Positions 17,515-26,290 are shown, numbered from the stretch's first letter. The stretch: 64,000 bases of DNA from JAJXWB01 sp046349215 (GCA_046349215.1 JAXMCV010000002.1:682001-746000), one strand, 5' to 3'. Numbers and translations: made by a program. The notes: generated by a model not told the origin, from the letters alone.

Positions 17515-19016
17515 GAAATGGACCCGAGCACGCGTAGCTCGATCCCTCTGGCTATCTCCAGATTGGACAGGACGGGGAGCATCGCAAAGGAGCGCTCGAT
17601 GATCATGCGGACATAGGGGCGCGCGTCCGGCGTGGTCAGCAGGGCGAAGCGGTCGCCGTGCGTCATGTGCTTGCGGATGACGCCGACGGCCTCGCGCGCG
17701 AATTGTTCGACCATCGCCGGATCCACGTCGAACTCCGTCCCGCCGCCCCGCGGGTCGGGTTTGAGCCTCTCATGGAAGGCCTGATCCCAGCGCGCGCCGA
17801 GCCTGATCACCGGTATCGCGCCGTTGACGACGAGTTCGTCGCATATCTGGGCGGCCAGCCTGATGCGGACATGTTCTGCGATCTGTTCCGGGCGTCGTGA
17901 GTGCGGCGCGATTTCCGACACCGCTTCGAGGATCAGGTTGAGGTTGCGGATGGTGACGCGCTCGTTGAGAAGAAGCTTGAGGACCGCCTGAAGTCCCGAG
18001 CGCGTGATGACCGATGGACAGATTTCGTCGAGAAGCTTCCTGTACTCGGGATCGAGCCCCTCCAGGAGCGCCTGCATGTCGCGATAGGAAAAAAGCTGGG
18101 CAAGATTGTTGCGAACCGTCTCGCTCAGATGTGTCAGAACGATCGAGGCGGGATCGATCGGCGAAAAGCCGGACCGTGACGCCTCCTCGACATAGGACGG
18201 CGAAATCCACATCGCCGGGAGGCCATAGGCGGGTTCGACCGTTTCCGTGCCCGGAAAGTCCGGCTTGGGGCCATCGCCATATATGATCAGCCGTTCATCC
18301 GCCGGAATTTCGGCGCTTGCAGCCGCTGCTCCGTGGATCCTGATCTGGTAACGGCGCGGGGACAGATCGAGCGGACTCGACAGCTTGATTTCGGGAACGA
18401 CAAATCCGTAGCTGGATGCAAATTTCAGACGTATCCGCGTCACGCGCTGCGCCAGTTCTTCATGCGACGGCATGACGGCGTTCGCGAGTTGCCGGCCGAT
18501 GCTGAGTTCGATCACGGCGGCGCGCAACTGATCTTTAACCGAGGCACCGGCTGCCTCCGCGTCGGTGTCGCGCGATCGCTGCGCGGCGGCCGCCGCTTCC
18601 GCCGTTGCTCGAGCAATCTGGCCCGGTATCGCGAACGAGGCGAAGATCAGAACGCCGGAAAACATTGCCAGAGTGGCGAATGGCAGGCCCGGAACGAGTG
18701 ACATCGCACCCATCAGGATGCCCGCAAGCAGAAGCGCGCGCGGATAGCGCCCGAGTTGCGAGAAGAAGGCCTGGTCCGCCGAACCCCGCGTGCCGCCTTT
18801 CGAAACCAGGAGACCTGCGGCCAGCGAAACGACGAGAGCGGGAATCTGGGAAACGAGGCCGTCGCCGACCGACAGCTTCGTGAACACATTCGCGGCCGCC
18901 GCGAGCGACATGTCGTGTCGGGTGACTCCGAGGACGATGCCGCCGAAAATGTTTACGGCGAGAATGATGATGCCGGCGATCGCGTCGCCGCGCACGAATT
19001 TCGAGGCGCCGTCCAT
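17511..19016 (-). pseudogene. flhA: flhA, 5'-truncated (about 190 N-terminal codons missing)
   Basis: The remaining 502 codons start at MDGASKFVRGDAIAGII, a motif that in complete FlhA (about 690 aa) lies near residue 190 and is normally preceded by FYGAMDG-like sequence. What remains covers the last transmembrane segments, the linker and the complete cytoplasmic domain with VIRLGARWDQAF and the RMIIERSFAMLPVL end. Upstream of 19016 the frame stays open for 22 more codons, but these are antisense to flgD and are not FlhA. The first six or so transmembrane helices are therefore absent, so no functional export gate subunit can be made from this locus. The break is at the palindrome CCATGG shared with flgD. 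Confidence 0.88.
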
Positions 19017-19018
19017 GG
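19013..19018. other. Head-to-head junction between flhA and flgD fragments
   Basis: The six bases CCATGG belong to both genes. Read on the minus strand they give the Met of flhA MDGASK; read on the plus strand they give the Met of flgD MDSTQW. Complete homologues of both genes have this Met deep inside the protein, so both 5' ends have been lost exactly here. Confidence 0.85.
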
Positions 19019-19275
19019 ATTCGACCCAGTGGGTTTCGCAACTCGCCTCTTTTTCCAGCGTCGAGCAGGCGATGAAGACCAATGAGAAGCTCGATCAGAT
19101 ATTGAAGAATTCCGCTGTTTCTGACGCCGGGTCGTTGATCGGTCGCGCTATATCGACGACGGACGGGCAAAGCCTCGGCGTTATTGCATCGGTTACTGTA
19201 GAAGCCTCCGGTCTGATCGCCACATTGCAGGACGGTAGCACTCTCGCCCTTGATGGTACTGTCGTCGTCAGCTGA
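19015..19275 (+). pseudogene. flgD: flgD, 5'-truncated hook-capping protein
   Basis: 86 codons remain, starting MDSTQWVSQLASFSSVEQAM. In complete FlgD this stretch follows the FLTLLVAQMKNQDPTNP-type N-terminal region, which is absent. The rest (NEKLDQILKNS, SLIGRAISTTDG, ASVTVEASGLIATLQDGSTL) matches the FlgD middle part and ends naturally at a TGA overlapping the fliQ start. Without the N-terminal export and capping segment the product should not function. The break coincides with that of flhA on the opposite strand. Confidence 0.85.
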
Positions 19276-19544
19276 TGAACGAAGCGGATGCACTGGAACT
19301 GTTGAGGGCCGGCATTCTTGCCGTCATTCTCGGTTCCGCGCCTGCCGTTATCGCAGCACTGATCGTCGGCTTGACGGTGTCGCTGTTTCAGGCGCTCACA
19401 CAGATTCAGGAAAGTACTCTCTCGTTTGCGCCCAAGATCGTTGCTGTCGCGCTTGCACTGCTCGTCGCGTCGCCGTTCATAGGCAGCCAGATATTGTCGT
19501 TCAGTGAGCGCGTACAAATTCACATCGAACAGGGATTCCGATGA
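19275..19544 (+). CDS. fliQ: Flagellar export apparatus protein FliQ
   Basis: An 89-aa protein with two transmembrane helices and the FliQ family pattern: GLTVSLFQALTQIQESTLSF followed by PKIVAVALALLVASPF. FliQ joins FliP and FliR in the export gate of the inner membrane. Length is the usual one. Its ATG overlaps the flgD stop, as expected for the conserved flgD-fliQ order of Hyphomicrobiales; in that order flhA should follow on the same strand but does not. Confidence 0.94.
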   Translation: MNEADALELLRAGILAVILGSAPAVIAALIVGLTVSLFQALTQIQESTLSFAPKIVAVALALLVASPFIGSQILSFSERVQIHIEQGFR

Positions 19545-20041
19545 AAGTCCTGTCGAGAATGAAGCGGGGCCGCTCAGGCCTCGAAGCGGAGATGCGGTCT
19601 GAAGACAGATGGGTCGTCGGCGGGATTACGCTGGCGCTCTGCGTAGCCGGAATGGCCGTCCACCAGTTGAGCGATGGCGACGGTGCGCCGAAGGTGAATG
19701 GCGGATATTATCTCGCACTGTTTGCGCGGCCCGCCGGCGCGACGCAGGAAAGGCCGGGCCGTTCGTCAGCCGCCACGCTGCCAAGACGCGCGGGAGAGTC
19801 CGGGACCGTGGATTTCGAAACGACCGCTACGATCAGAAGGGAAAATCCGCCGCTGGAACCCGGCGTCATCCGTGCGCCTGCTCTGGAATATGTCGACCGC
19901 GGCGTCGGCGCCTTCCGTGTCGCGGAGGGGCTCTTGCTCAGGCGCGTTGGCGAAAGGGCGCCGGACGGACGAATGATATCCGGCTACAGGCGACAGGATG
20001 GCGGCTGGGTGGCAATCGTTGCCCCTCAGACTTCGAGATAG
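19541..20041 (+). CDS. Single-pass membrane protein of unknown function following fliQ
   Basis: A 166-aa protein with one transmembrane segment (about residues 26-44) after a basic N-terminus, then a Pro/Arg-rich region and a C-terminal part (DRGVGAFRVAEGLLLRRVGE...ISGYRRQDGGWVAIV). Its ATG overlaps the fliQ stop by 4 bases, so it belongs to the flagellar unit. It was not recognised as a known family. Its last 16 bases overlap the 3' end of the convergent livF gene, so its natural C-terminus may have been replaced at a second rearrangement point. Confidence 0.6.
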   Translation: MKVLSRMKRGRSGLEAEMRSEDRWVVGGITLALCVAGMAVHQLSDGDGAPKVNGGYYLALFARPAGATQERPGRSSAATLPRRAGESGTVDFETTATIRRENPPLEPGVIRAPALEYVDRGVGAFRVAEGLLLRRVGERAPDGRMISGYRRQDGGWVAIVAPQTSR

Positions 20042-20754
20042 GCGCGCCTGATTTCCTCGTTCGCACGCAATTCCGGCAACGGGCCCGAAAAGCGAATTTC
20101 TCCGCGGTCCAGGACATAGGCGCGATCGGCTACCAACGCCGCGAAGGCGAGATTTTGCTCGCAAAGAAGTATCGAAACGCTATTCGCCTTGAGCGCGACG
20201 ATCATGTCGGCCATGGCTTCGACGATAACCGGCGCGACACCCTCGGACGGTTCGTCGAGCAGGATCGCGTAGGGATTTCCCATGAGTGTGCGAGCGACCG
20301 TCAGCATCTGCTGTTCGCCGCCGGACATGCGGCCGGCCTCGCGATTGCGCGCCTCAGCGAGGTTGGGGAAGAGCGCGAACAGGCGCTCGGGCGTCCATGG
20401 TTCTATCGCCCGGCCGTCCTTGCTCTGTCGGGGCGGCTGGCGGCCAACTTCCAGGTTTTCGATGACGGTGAGATCAGAAAAGATTCTCCGGTCTTCCGGC
20501 ACGAAGCCGAGGCCGCGTCTGGCGATCTCATAGGATCTCATCGACGAAATGTCCTCGCCGAGGAATGTCGTCTTGCCGGTGCGATGCTCCAGAAGGCCCA
20601 TGATCGCCTTCAGGCTCGTAGATTTTCCGGCGCCGTTGCGTCCCATGAGAGCGACCACCTCGCCCGCGTCCAGATCGATGTCGATACCGAACAGGATTTG
20701 CGCGGCGCCGTAGCGGGCGGTCATGTCGGACACGCTGAGGATCGGGGCGCTCAT
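20026..20754 (-). CDS. livF: Branched-chain-type ABC transporter ATP-binding protein LivF
   Basis: A 242-aa ABC ATPase with Walker A GRNGAGKST, the Q-loop region, signature MSGGEQQM, Walker B AILLDEPSEG and the LivF-typical GLGFVPEDRRIF. It powers uptake through the LivH-LivM permease. It is the last gene of a four-gene operon on the minus strand (binding protein, fused permease, LivG, LivF) that lies next to the heterocycle catabolic genes, so the cargo is probably not an amino acid but an aromatic or N-heterocyclic acid; that part is inference. Its ATG shares one base with the livG stop. Confidence 0.92.
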   Translation of the reverse strand: MSAPILSVSDMTARYGAAQILFGIDIDLDAGEVVALMGRNGAGKSTSLKAIMGLLEHRTGKTTFLGEDISSMRSYEIARRGLGFVPEDRRIFSDLTVIENLEVGRQPPRQSKDGRAIEPWTPERLFALFPNLAEARNREAGRMSGGEQQMLTVARTLMGNPYAILLDEPSEGVAPVIVEAMADMIVALKANSVSILLCEQNLAFAALVADRAYVLDRGEIRFSGPLPELRANEEIRRAYLEV

Positions 20755-21512
20755 CAGTTCATTTCCGCGGCCCGGCCGGAGCCGAAATACACTTCTCGAA
20801 CACGTGGGTTTTCGCGCACTGCGTTCTTGTCGCCTTCGGCGATCAGCTTGCCACGCGCCAAGACGATCAATCGATCAGCATAGCCGAATACAACGTCCAT
20901 AGAATGTTCGGTGAATAGAACGCCGATATTGTTCTCGTGGGCCAGTTCGCGCGTCAGCGCCATCAACTCGTTGCGCTCTTTGCGGGCCATGCCGGCCGTC
21001 GGTTCGTCCATCAGCAAGAGCTTCGGGCGATTGGCCAGAGCAATAGCAAGTTCGACCCGCTTGACGTCGCCATAGGCAAGGACCCCGCAGGGACGTTCGG
21101 CCTGTTCGGCCATGCCGACGCGCGCCAGCAACGCCAGCGCTTCCTTGTGTCCGGTCGATTCCGCACGCCGCCACATGCGATAGACGAGACGTTCGCGCGC
21201 TATCAGCGCCATCTGCACGTTTTCGACGACTTTCATCGAGCCAAAGGTTGCGGCAATCTGGAATGTGCGTCCGACGCCGAGGCGCCAGATTTCGTGCGGT
21301 GCGAGACCTACGATATTTCGGCCATCGAGAAGTACGCGACCGCCATCGGGCGCCAATTGCCCGTTGACCATGTTGAAACAGGTTGATTTGCCCGCGCCAT
21401 TCGGTCCGATCATCGCGAGCAATTCCCCTGCGCGCAGCGAAAAGCTGACGTCATCGACCGCGCGGACGCCACCGAAATTCTTCGTGAGGGCTTCGATCGT
21501 GAGAAGGGTCAT
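20754..21512 (-). CDS. livG: Branched-chain-type ABC transporter ATP-binding protein LivG
   Basis: A 252-aa ABC ATPase: Walker A GPNGAGKST, the LivG-type loop GVGRTFQIAATFGSMKVVEN, Walker B LLLMDEPTAGM and the H-loop in LFTEHSMDVVF. The signature region reads LAYGDVKRVELA, with the usual SGGQ degenerated to YGDV, as is common in LivG. It pairs with LivF to energise the fused permease encoded just upstream, with which it overlaps by 4 bases. Confidence 0.92.
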   Translation of the reverse strand: MTLLTIEALTKNFGGVRAVDDVSFSLRAGELLAMIGPNGAGKSTCFNMVNGQLAPDGGRVLLDGRNIVGLAPHEIWRLGVGRTFQIAATFGSMKVVENVQMALIARERLVYRMWRRAESTGHKEALALLARVGMAEQAERPCGVLAYGDVKRVELAIALANRPKLLLMDEPTAGMARKERNELMALTRELAHENNIGVLFTEHSMDVVFGYADRLIVLARGKLIAEGDKNAVRENPRVREVYFGSGRAAEMN

Positions 21513-23386
21513 CTGCGTGCAAACCTCGTCCGCAAGGCGCCAACGATGCCGCCCGGGAAAATGAGAACGAGGACGAGGATGAACAGGCCGAGAGCGGCGC
21601 GCCAGTATTCAATGTGGCGCGCCACCTGGTCCTGCAGGAATATGAAAGATACTGCGCCGACGATCGGGCCGGATAGCGTCTCGACGCCGCCGAGGAGAAC
21701 CATGACGAGACCGTCGATGGACCGACTGACGCTGATCGTTTCCGGAGAGATGCTGCCCTTGGAAAATGCGAACAGTCCGCCGGCGAGACCACAGAACGTT
21801 CCGGCGACGATAAAAGCGATCCACTGGATGCGACGCGTGTCTAGCCCGATTGCGCTGGCTCGCAGCACGGAATCGCGCGTCGCGCGCAAGGCGTAGCCGA
21901 AAGGCGAGAAGAGAACGCGGCGCATCAGGAAAACGCCGGCCACACAGAGCGCGAGCGCTAGATAGAAGTAGGCATTCTTGGTCGACAGCCAGGCGCTCGG
22001 CCAGATGCCGATCACGCCGTTGCTGCCGCCGGTGAGATCGTCCCACTGATACACGATGGACCAGACGATCTGTCCGAAGGCGAGCGTCAGCATCGCGAGA
22101 TAGACCCCGGACAGGCGCACGCAGAACCATCCGAAGATCAGCGCGCCAAGACCGCCGCCTACCGGGGAAAGCGCGAGTGCGAGCGGCATCGGCAAGCCGA
22201 GCGCCTTGAGCGTCAAGCCCGAGACATAGGCGCCGAGACCGAAATAGGCGGCATGGCCGAACGAGTGCATCCCGCCCGGGCCCATGATGAAATGCAGCGA
22301 TGTTGCAAACAGGACCCCAATGAAAATGTCGATGCCGAGCACGAGCGCGTAGGAGCGGCTATCGACCAGCATAGGCACGGCGAGCAGAAGGGCGACGAGT
22401 GCAATCGCCGCCCACTGCAGCCTTGGGCCCGCGGGCTCGATCGGCGCTTCGACGGGGCCGGTGGAGCGGGCGAGCGCCTGCGGCTTGCCGAGCAGGCCCC
22501 ATGGCCGCAGCACCAGCACGACAGCCATGACGGCGAATTCAGCGACCAAGGTGAATTTCGGGAACGCGATCGTCAGTCCAAAGGGTAGCGTCCACGTGCC
22601 GAGCGCAATGCAGAGCGCCTTGATCTCGGCAATCAGCAGGGCGGCGACGAATGCGCCCGGTATGGAGCCCATGCCTCCCACCACGACGACGACGAAGGCG
22701 TCGCCGATCGCGACGATATCGAGGCTTGCGTTGGCGGGCTCCCGAGGCAGTTGCAATGCCCCGCCGAAACCGGCGAGCAGTGCGCCCAGCGCGAAGACCC
22801 CCGTGAACAGAACCGACTGGTTGACGCCAAGCGCGCCGACCATCTCCCGGTCTTGCGTCGCCGCTCGCACCAGCACGCCCCAGCGCGTGCGCGTCAGTAG
22901 GACGTGCAGCAAGGCCAGGACCGCAGGTCCGATGACGATCAACGCTAGGTCATACTGCGGAAAGCGGCGGCCCAGGATTTCGACCGATCCGGCGAGGCCA
23001 GGCGCGCGCGGCCCGAGCAGGTCTTCGGGTCCCCAGAGCCACAGGACGGCGTCGCGAACGATCAATGTCAGTGCAAAGGTCGCCAGCAGCTGGAAGAGTT
23101 CCGGCGCCTGGTAGATGCGTCGCAAAAGCAGGATTTCGATGAGCGCGCCGATCGCCGCGACGGCGATCGCGGCGCAGAACATCGAGGTCCAGAAACCGAG
23201 CACGCCGCCGAGCCGCGCTGTCAGCGACCAGGCAATGTAGGTTCCCAGCATGTAGAGGGAACCGTGCGCGAAATTGACGATCCGCGTGACGCCGAAGATA
23301 AGCGACAGGCCTACGGCGAGCAGAAAGAGCGTCGATGCTCCGGCCAGTCCGTTGAGCAATTGAACGAGAAGGCCGGAGAGTGTCAT
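21509..23386 (-). CDS. Fused LivH-LivM branched-chain-type ABC permease
   Basis: A 625-aa membrane protein combining both permease subunits. Residues 1-300 are LivH-like (GLSLIFGVTRIVNFAHGSLY, VVVVVGGMGSIPGAFVAALL). Residues 330-625 are LivM-like (MHSFGHAAYFGLGAY, YLAMLTLAFGQIVWSIVYQW, TGGSNGVIGIWP). The join lies in a short charged linker around residues 300-325. In most Liv systems these are two separate proteins of about 300 and 320-400 aa. The binding-protein gene is 28 bp upstream and livG overlaps the stop. A second Liv system in this window (47.6-51.2 kb) keeps livH and livM separate. Confidence 0.93.
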   Translation of the reverse strand: MTLSGLLVQLLNGLAGASTLFLLAVGLSLIFGVTRIVNFAHGSLYMLGTYIAWSLTARLGGVLGFWTSMFCAAIAVAAIGALIEILLLRRIYQAPELFQLLATFALTLIVRDAVLWLWGPEDLLGPRAPGLAGSVEILGRRFPQYDLALIVIGPAVLALLHVLLTRTRWGVLVRAATQDREMVGALGVNQSVLFTGVFALGALLAGFGGALQLPREPANASLDIVAIGDAFVVVVVGGMGSIPGAFVAALLIAEIKALCIALGTWTLPFGLTIAFPKFTLVAEFAVMAVVLVLRPWGLLGKPQALARSTGPVEAPIEPAGPRLQWAAIALVALLLAVPMLVDSRSYALVLGIDIFIGVLFATSLHFIMGPGGMHSFGHAAYFGLGAYVSGLTLKALGLPMPLALALSPVGGGLGALIFGWFCVRLSGVYLAMLTLAFGQIVWSIVYQWDDLTGGSNGVIGIWPSAWLSTKNAYFYLALALCVAGVFLMRRVLFSPFGYALRATRDSVLRASAIGLDTRRIQWIAFIVAGTFCGLAGGLFAFSKGSISPETISVSRSIDGLVMVLLGGVETLSGPIVGAVSFIFLQDQVARHIEYWRAALGLFILVLVLIFPGGIVGALRTRFARR

Positions 23387-23414
23387 GTCGGGAGACCGTG
23401 CGTTCCGGCGGCGA

Positions 23415-24614
23415 TCAATCCGCCGGACGCAGCTTCTTCACTTCGTCATCGCTCGGTTGGAACGCGGCGCCGTCCTTGTAGGAGAAGTCGATCATCACGC
23501 CCTTGCCATCCTTGAGCGCCGTCTTGCCGACGTACGCGCCCATCGTCGACTGGTGGTCTTGCGGGCGGAAAGTCGTCTTGCCTAGCGGCGACATGAATTC
23601 GAGGCCGCTGAACGCCGAGATCAGCTTTTCGGTATCTGCTCCGCCGGCCTTTGTCGCGGCGGCGGCGATCGCCTTGATGGTCGAATATCCGACGACCGAG
23701 CCGAGGCGCGGATAGTCGGAATATTTCTTCTGGTAGGCGGCAAGGAATGCCTTGTGCTCCGGCGTTTCGATCGCATACCAGGGGTAGCCCGTAACGATCC
23801 AGCCGACCGGCGCCTCGTCCTTCAGCGGATCGATATATTCGGGTTCGCCGGTCAGCATGCTCACGACGGCCGTGTCCTTGAACAGACCGCGCGTGGCGCC
23901 CTCGCGCACGAATTTAGCGAGGTCGGCGCCGAACAGGACGTTGAAGATCGCATCCGGCTTGGCGTCGCCAATTGCCTGCGCGACCGCGCCGGCGTCGATC
24001 TTGCCGAGCGGCGTCGCCTGGTCGCTGACGAATTCCACATCAGGCTGACCTGCCTTCAGCAAGGCCTTGAAGGTGGCCACCGCCGACTGGCCGTATTCGT
24101 AGTTCGGATAGACGAAGGCCCAGCGTTTCTTCTTCAGCTTGATCGCGTCCGGCGCCAGCATCGCCGATTGCATGTAGGTCGACGGGCGCAGGCGGTAGGT
24201 GTAGCGGTTGCCCCCCTGCCAGACGATCTTGTCGGTCAGCGGCTCCGAGGCGAGATAGGCGACCTTGCGCTGCTTGGCGAAGTCGGCGAGCGCCAGACCG
24301 ATATTGGAAAGAAAGCCGCCGGCGATCATGTCTACCTTCTCGGCGGAGACGAGTTCCTCTGCCATGCGGACCGCGTCGCCCGGGTTGGCGTTGTCGTCGC
24401 GCATAACGACTTCGATCTTGCGTCCGCCGACGCCGCCCGCGGCATTGACCTCTTCGACCGCCAGTTCCATGCCGCGGCGATAGGGTTCGAGGAAGGCCGC
24501 CTGCGCCTTGTAGCTGTTGACTTCGCCGATCCGGATGGGCGATTGCGCCGACGATGGCGCCGCAGATGAAAGAAGCGCTGCTGCGAATGCGAGACCAGAC
24601 AGTTTCGATTTCAT
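23415..24614 (-). CDS. Liv-type ABC transporter substrate-binding protein
   Basis: A 399-aa periplasmic protein with a signal peptide (MKSKLSGLAFAAALLSSAAP, cleavage near SSAQS) and the type I binding-protein fold: GEVNSYKAQAAFLEPYRRGM, IEVVMRDDNANPGDAVRMAE, VGYSTIKAIAAAATKA. The start is placed at MKSK because GGGGAG lies 6 bases upstream; the longer frame of 24 further codons has no such site. It is the first gene of the liv operon and is divergent from the 6-hydroxynicotinate reductase-like gene, with an operator-like motif between them. The ligand is probably nicotinate or a related ring acid (inference from context). Confidence 0.9.
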   Translation of the reverse strand: MKSKLSGLAFAAALLSSAAPSSAQSPIRIGEVNSYKAQAAFLEPYRRGMELAVEEVNAAGGVGGRKIEVVMRDDNANPGDAVRMAEELVSAEKVDMIAGGFLSNIGLALADFAKQRKVAYLASEPLTDKIVWQGGNRYTYRLRPSTYMQSAMLAPDAIKLKKKRWAFVYPNYEYGQSAVATFKALLKAGQPDVEFVSDQATPLGKIDAGAVAQAIGDAKPDAIFNVLFGADLAKFVREGATRGLFKDTAVVSMLTGEPEYIDPLKDEAPVGWIVTGYPWYAIETPEHKAFLAAYQKKYSDYPRLGSVVGYSTIKAIAAAATKAGGADTEKLISAFSGLEFMSPLGKTTFRPQDHQSTMGAYVGKTALKDGKGVMIDFSYKDGAAFQPSDDEVKKLRPAD

Positions 24615-24709
24615 TCGTAGCTCCCCTTGATCCTCACGCGCGCCGGGCGCGGCATGCATTGGACAGTTCGCCTCGTTTGTCGTCAACGCCGCCTCCTAAG
24701 CCTGGCTGC

Positions 24710-24756
24710 TTGACAGGCTCGGTCGGCAGAGACGAGTATTTGTATACTAATGATCG
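24710..24756 (+). promoter_or_regulatory. Divergent promoter region with operator-like motif, site 1
   Basis: TTTGTATACTAATG at 24739-24752 is the first of three copies of the motif TTTGTATRCKAAYG. A TTGACA -35-like box (24710-24715) lies 21 bp before the TATTTG that opens the motif. The site lies 48 bp upstream of the hnr-like ATG and about 125 bp from the liv operon start, so one factor bound here could control both directions. The bound regulator is probably the MarR protein encoded at 32413-32877. Confidence 0.6.
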
Positions 24757-24788
24757 GATCGCGGCTGTAAACCGGTCTGCCGATCATT
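24749..24788 (+). promoter_or_regulatory. Inverted repeat in the hnr-like gene leader
   Basis: Perfect 9-bp arms AATGATCGG (24749-24757) and CCGATCATT (24780-24788) lie 22 bp apart. The right arm ends 2 bases before the ribosome site AGAGG of the gene at 24800, and the left arm overlaps the operator-like motif. It could be a second operator or a leader hairpin controlling translation. Confidence 0.5.
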
Positions 24789-24799
24789 CGAGAGGCGCC

Positions 24800-26290
24800 A
24801 TGTCCGATATTCGCGGGCAAAACGATGCAGGCGACGGCAAGGTCCGTTGCGATGCATGTCCGGTCACCTGCTACATCAAGCCGGGCCTGCTCGGCGCTTG
24901 TGACCGCTACGCCAATCGCGACGGGGCGCTGGTGCGGATCGATCCGCATGTGCTCCTTCAGAAGACGATCGACGAGGGCGGGCGGGTAGCGCCTTTCCTG
25001 GCGACAGCCGCCGACTGGGACGGCGAGATCCTGCGCACCGGCGAGGACACATTCGTGACCGCCGTCGGGGCGGGCACGACCTATCCCGACTACAAGCCGG
25101 CGCCGTTCATCGTGTCGTCGCAGGTCGACGGCGTCGACATGGTGACCGTCGTCACCGAGGGCATATATTCGTATTGCGGCGTCAAGGTGAAGATCGACAC
25201 CGATCGTCACCTCGGTCCCGAGCGCAGTCTCGTGCGCGTCGAAGGCGAGCCGGTCGGCCATGTCACGACGGGCGAATACGGCTCGCAAATGCTGTCGCTC
25301 GGCGGCGTCAACCACCTCACGCATGGCGGCAAGAAAGAAGGCCGCGTGACTTGCCAGGCGCTGATGGACCTGTCCAACGGCAAGGCGGTCGAAATGTCCG
25401 TCGACGATGGCGCGACCGTGATCGTGCAGGCCGGACGGCCGCCGATCGTCAATGGAATCGTCGAGGAGCGGATGCGCGTCGGCTGCGGTTCGGCGACCAT
25501 CGGCATGTTCGCCAAGCAATGGTTCGGCAAGGTCGACGAAGTGGTCGTGGTGGACGATCACATCACGGGCGTCCTGTCGGAGCATCAGGCCGGCAAGGTG
25601 CTTGGCATCGCAGACACCGGTATCAGGATGAAGGGGCGTCGGTCGACGCCAGGCCGCTATTTTCATGTGGCCGAACCGGGCAGCGGCTGGGGCGGCACGA
25701 ATGTCAGCGATCCGCTCGACATTGTCACGGGCTTCGATGCGCGCAAGGGCGCGCAGCCGGGTCTGCGCATGCTCATGGTGTCGACCACCGGCGAACAGCA
25801 TGCGTTTTATGTGCTCGACGACGAATTGAAGCCTGTCCGGCGCGACCTTCCCGAAGAACTGCGCGTGTCTGTCGAGCGTATCAAGGAGAATTGCGAGCCT
25901 GCGCTGTGCACGGTCCTGTTCATGGGCGGCGCCGGGGGGTCGCTGCGCGCGGGCGTTACGGAAAATCCCGTGCGTCTCACCCAATCGGTGAAGGCGGCGC
26001 TGACGCGGGTTACCGCCGGCGGCGCCCCGGTCTACGTATGGCCCGGCGGCGGCATCACATTCATGGTCGACGTGACGCTGCTGCCGCAGAATTCATTCGG
26101 CTACGTGCCGACGCCGGCCATAGTCGCGCCGATCGAATTCACGATGCGGCTTGACGATTACGCGGCGCTCGGCGGACACATGGATCATGTGCGGCCGCTC
26201 GGCGACGTGCTGCGCGAGCAGGACAAGCAATTCGAGCGCTTCGATCCGGCGCAGCCCTGGCCGCTCGTTCCGGGAGCCGCCGGCAAATGA
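24800..26290 (+). CDS. hnr: 6-hydroxynicotinate reductase-like Fe-S protein
   Basis: A 496-aa protein. The N-terminal cysteines C17, C20, C24 and C34 (VRCDACPVTCYIKPGLLGAC) form a Cx2Cx3Cx9C cluster suited to a [4Fe-4S] centre. The rest (GVGAGTTYPDYKPAPF-like region, VTVVTEGIYSYCGVKVKIDT, GGGITFMVDVTLLP) matches proteins annotated as 6-hydroxynicotinate reductase, known from Eubacterium barkeri, where it reduces 6-hydroxynicotinate to 1,4,5,6-tetrahydro-6-oxonicotinate with reduced ferredoxin. The call is strengthened by an enamidase-like gene and a Mo-hydroxylase in the same island. AGAGG precedes the ATG, which lies downstream of the operator motif. The next gene overlaps by 4 bases. Substrate identity is inferred from homology and context. 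Confidence 0.8.
   Translation: MSDIRGQNDAGDGKVRCDACPVTCYIKPGLLGACDRYANRDGALVRIDPHVLLQKTIDEGGRVAPFLATAADWDGEILRTGEDTFVTAVGAGTTYPDYKPAPFIVSSQVDGVDMVTVVTEGIYSYCGVKVKIDTDRHLGPERSLVRVEGEPVGHVTTGEYGSQMLSLGGVNHLTHGGKKEGRVTCQALMDLSNGKAVEMSVDDGATVIVQAGRPPIVNGIVEERMRVGCGSATIGMFAKQWFGKVDEVVVVDDHITGVLSEHQAGKVLGIADTGIRMKGRRSTPGRYFHVAEPGSGWGGTNVSDPLDIVTGFDARKGAQPGLRMLMVSTTGEQHAFYVLDDELKPVRRDLPEELRVSVERIKENCEPALCTVLFMGGAGGSLRAGVTENPVRLTQSVKAALTRVTAGGAPVYVWPGGGITFMVDVTLLPQNSFGYVPTPAIVAPIEFTMRLDDYAALGGHMDHVRPLGDVLREQDKQFERFDPAQPWPLVPGAAGK

Noticed and set aside
19017..19082. Extra 22 codons that keep the flhA frame open upstream of MDGASK
   Set aside because: These bases code for flgD on the other strand (SQLASFSSVEQ). 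Their minus-strand translation has no similarity to FlhA.
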